NCBI GenBank assembly: GCA_946413945.1
Contig: CAMKMR010000107.1
Span: 1-6,540, forward strand
DNA length: 6,540 bases
Direction: 5' to 3'
Origin: an uncultured Lachnospiraceae bacterium
Lineage (GTDB): Bacteria > Bacillota > Clostridia > Lachnospirales > Lachnospiraceae
The notes under the pieces are model-generated. The model saw only the letters and a program-made list of their open reading frames with translations. It searched no databases and was not told the DNA's origin. Every line of letters starts with the position of its first letter. Within the stretch, counting starts at the first letter, position 1. The position numbers and the translations under genes are program-made. Of the stretch, positions 5,799 through 6,540 are shown one piece after another.

Positions 5799-6540
5799 CC
5801 CGTGTACTTATCTTTAAACTTATCAGTATCTTGCTTTGTGTCCTGCTTTGTGTCCTGATTTGTATCCTGATTTGTGCACTTATCTACGACCTTATCTTTT
5901 TCCTGCCTATCTGCATTTTTCATTTTTTTAAGATAAGTCGTATCAACATCTATAAACCCATATCTTACTTTATCATAAAGAGCTGTCAGCTCTGACAGTT
6001 CTTTTCCTGTCTTAAGCTTTATTCCATCTCTTATCTGACCTGTGGTAAGACTCTCACTAAGCTTATAATCATCTTTAAAAGACAGGATCCTTTTTTTATA
6101 GATTCTTCTGGCTCTTTCTTCCATCGAAAGATACTCTTTTAATCTAACAAAAAATACAGGTCTTGTCCTCTCCTTTTTGTCCTTCTTTCCTAACTCTGCT
6201 ATATCATCAATCTTATCTGTTATAAAATCATTTGCAATCATTGCTTCCATGGATTTATCTTTTTCAACCATGGTACACACCCAACATCCAAATCTGCTTT
6301 TCCCACAGCTAGGCAGCCCTTTCTCCACCATCAACGGACACTCACCATCAGCAGTTGCTCCACGATAAAGTGTAAGAAGTTCCTTGTTTGAATATCCCCA
6401 TGGATTTTTATATTGCATAAGGAATACCCATACGTCATCATCGCTCCACTCAGATAGCGGAGAAAATACTAATTCATTTGCCAATGTTGGGTTCGGGCTC
6501 AACAATTCCCTCACTCTCTTCTTTTCATAATAAGTCATTG
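5795..6540 (-). CDS. dndC: DndC-like phosphorothioation sulfurtransferase, C-terminal part
   Basis: C-terminal portion of a PAPS-reductase-like ATP pyrophosphatase of the DNA phosphorothioation family (DndC, or SspD of the related Ssp systems), which helps place sulfur on the DNA backbone. Counting from the first visible Met (6538): SPLSEWSDDDVWVFLMQ (26-42), NPWGYSNKELLTLYR (45-59), then GECPLM (65-70), LPSCGKSRFGCWVC (75-88) and MVEKDKSM (90-97). C67, C78, C85 and C88 are the family's cluster-type cysteines. The frame is open through the right edge, so this Met is not the real start; the N-terminal PP-loop domain lies outside the window. After about residue 100 the protein looks divergent, ending in a charged tail with NQDT/KQDT repeats (223-238). 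The stop (TAG, 5797-5795) overlaps the regulator's TAA. In most dnd operons dndC is followed by dndD; here nothing follows on this strand before the convergent gene. Family call firm; Dnd versus Ssp open. Confidence 0.8.
   Translation of the reverse strand, partial: MTYYEKKRVRELLSPNPTLANELVFSPLSEWSDDDVWVFLMQYKNPWGYSNKELLTLYRGATADGECPLMVEKGLPSCGKSRFGCWVCTMVEKDKSMEAMIANDFITDKIDDIAELGKKDKKERTRPVFFVRLKEYLSMEERARRIYKKRILSFKDDYKLSESLTTGQIRDGIKLKTGKELSELTALYDKVRYGFIDVDTTYLKKMKNADRQEKDKVVDKCTNQDTNQDTKQDTKQDTDKFKDKYTG
5827..5874. repeat. 12-bp tandem repeat encoding QDT units
   Basis: Four 12-bp units (5827-5838, 5839-5850, 5851-5862, 5863-5874) vary around TGTCCTGCTTTG on the plus strand. On the coding minus strand they give NQDT NQDT KQDT KQDT near the C terminus of the DndC-like protein. 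The 12-bp period keeps the frame, so copy-number change by slippage would only alter tail length. Confidence 0.85.

Noticed and set aside
6177..6368. Plus-strand open frame inside the dndC-like gene.
   Set aside because: It is the reverse of the conserved cysteine-motif region and has no features of its own.

Overview
The window looks like chromosomal DNA of a low-GC anaerobic Firmicute, most likely a Lachnospiraceae-type clostridium (Butyrivibrio/Roseburia-like). This rests on A+T-rich codon use, strong AGGAGG-type ribosome sites, the short clostridial/archaeal-type isopropylmalate isomerase subunits, and the order leuC-leuD-leuB-ilvD. No genus marker is present, so the placement is an inference.

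Positions 1-4368, all on the minus strand, hold a branched-chain amino acid operon read from right to left: leuC (3103-4368), leuD (2599-3084), leuB (1384-2466) and ilvD (1-1361, cut by the left edge). LeuC and LeuD together isomerise 2-isopropylmalate to 3-isopropylmalate. LeuB oxidises that to 2-oxoisocaproate, the precursor of leucine. IlvD dehydrates the dihydroxy acids that precede valine, isoleucine and leucine. Spacing is tight (18-22 bp) except for 132 bp between leuD and leuB, which carries a 17-bp direct repeat.

Positions 4369-4799 are a divergent regulatory region of about 430 bp. Nearest leuC it has a candidate promoter, a hairpin with a T run, and a perfect palindromic T-N11-A site of the kind bound by LysR-type regulators, centred about 65 bp upstream of the predicted leuC start of transcription. 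A second, imperfect T-N11-A site lies 44 bp further out. Nearest the regulator gene is a 39-bp tandem repeat of about 3.5 copies. Its copy junctions create two perfect T-N11-A dyads (TACAGATCCTGTA). This is the most unusual non-coding structure in the window.

Positions 4800-5798 (+) encode a LysR-type regulator, probably of the divergent leu/ilv operon and of itself. Its stop codon overlaps the stop codon of a convergent minus-strand gene.

That gene (5795 to beyond 6540) is the C-terminal part of a DndC-like ATP-pyrophosphatase/sulfurtransferase of the DNA phosphorothioation (Dnd/Ssp) systems. It ends in a low-complexity QDT-repeat tail. No dndD follows it, so it is either the last gene of its operon or an orphan. 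The rest of any modification system lies to the right of the window.
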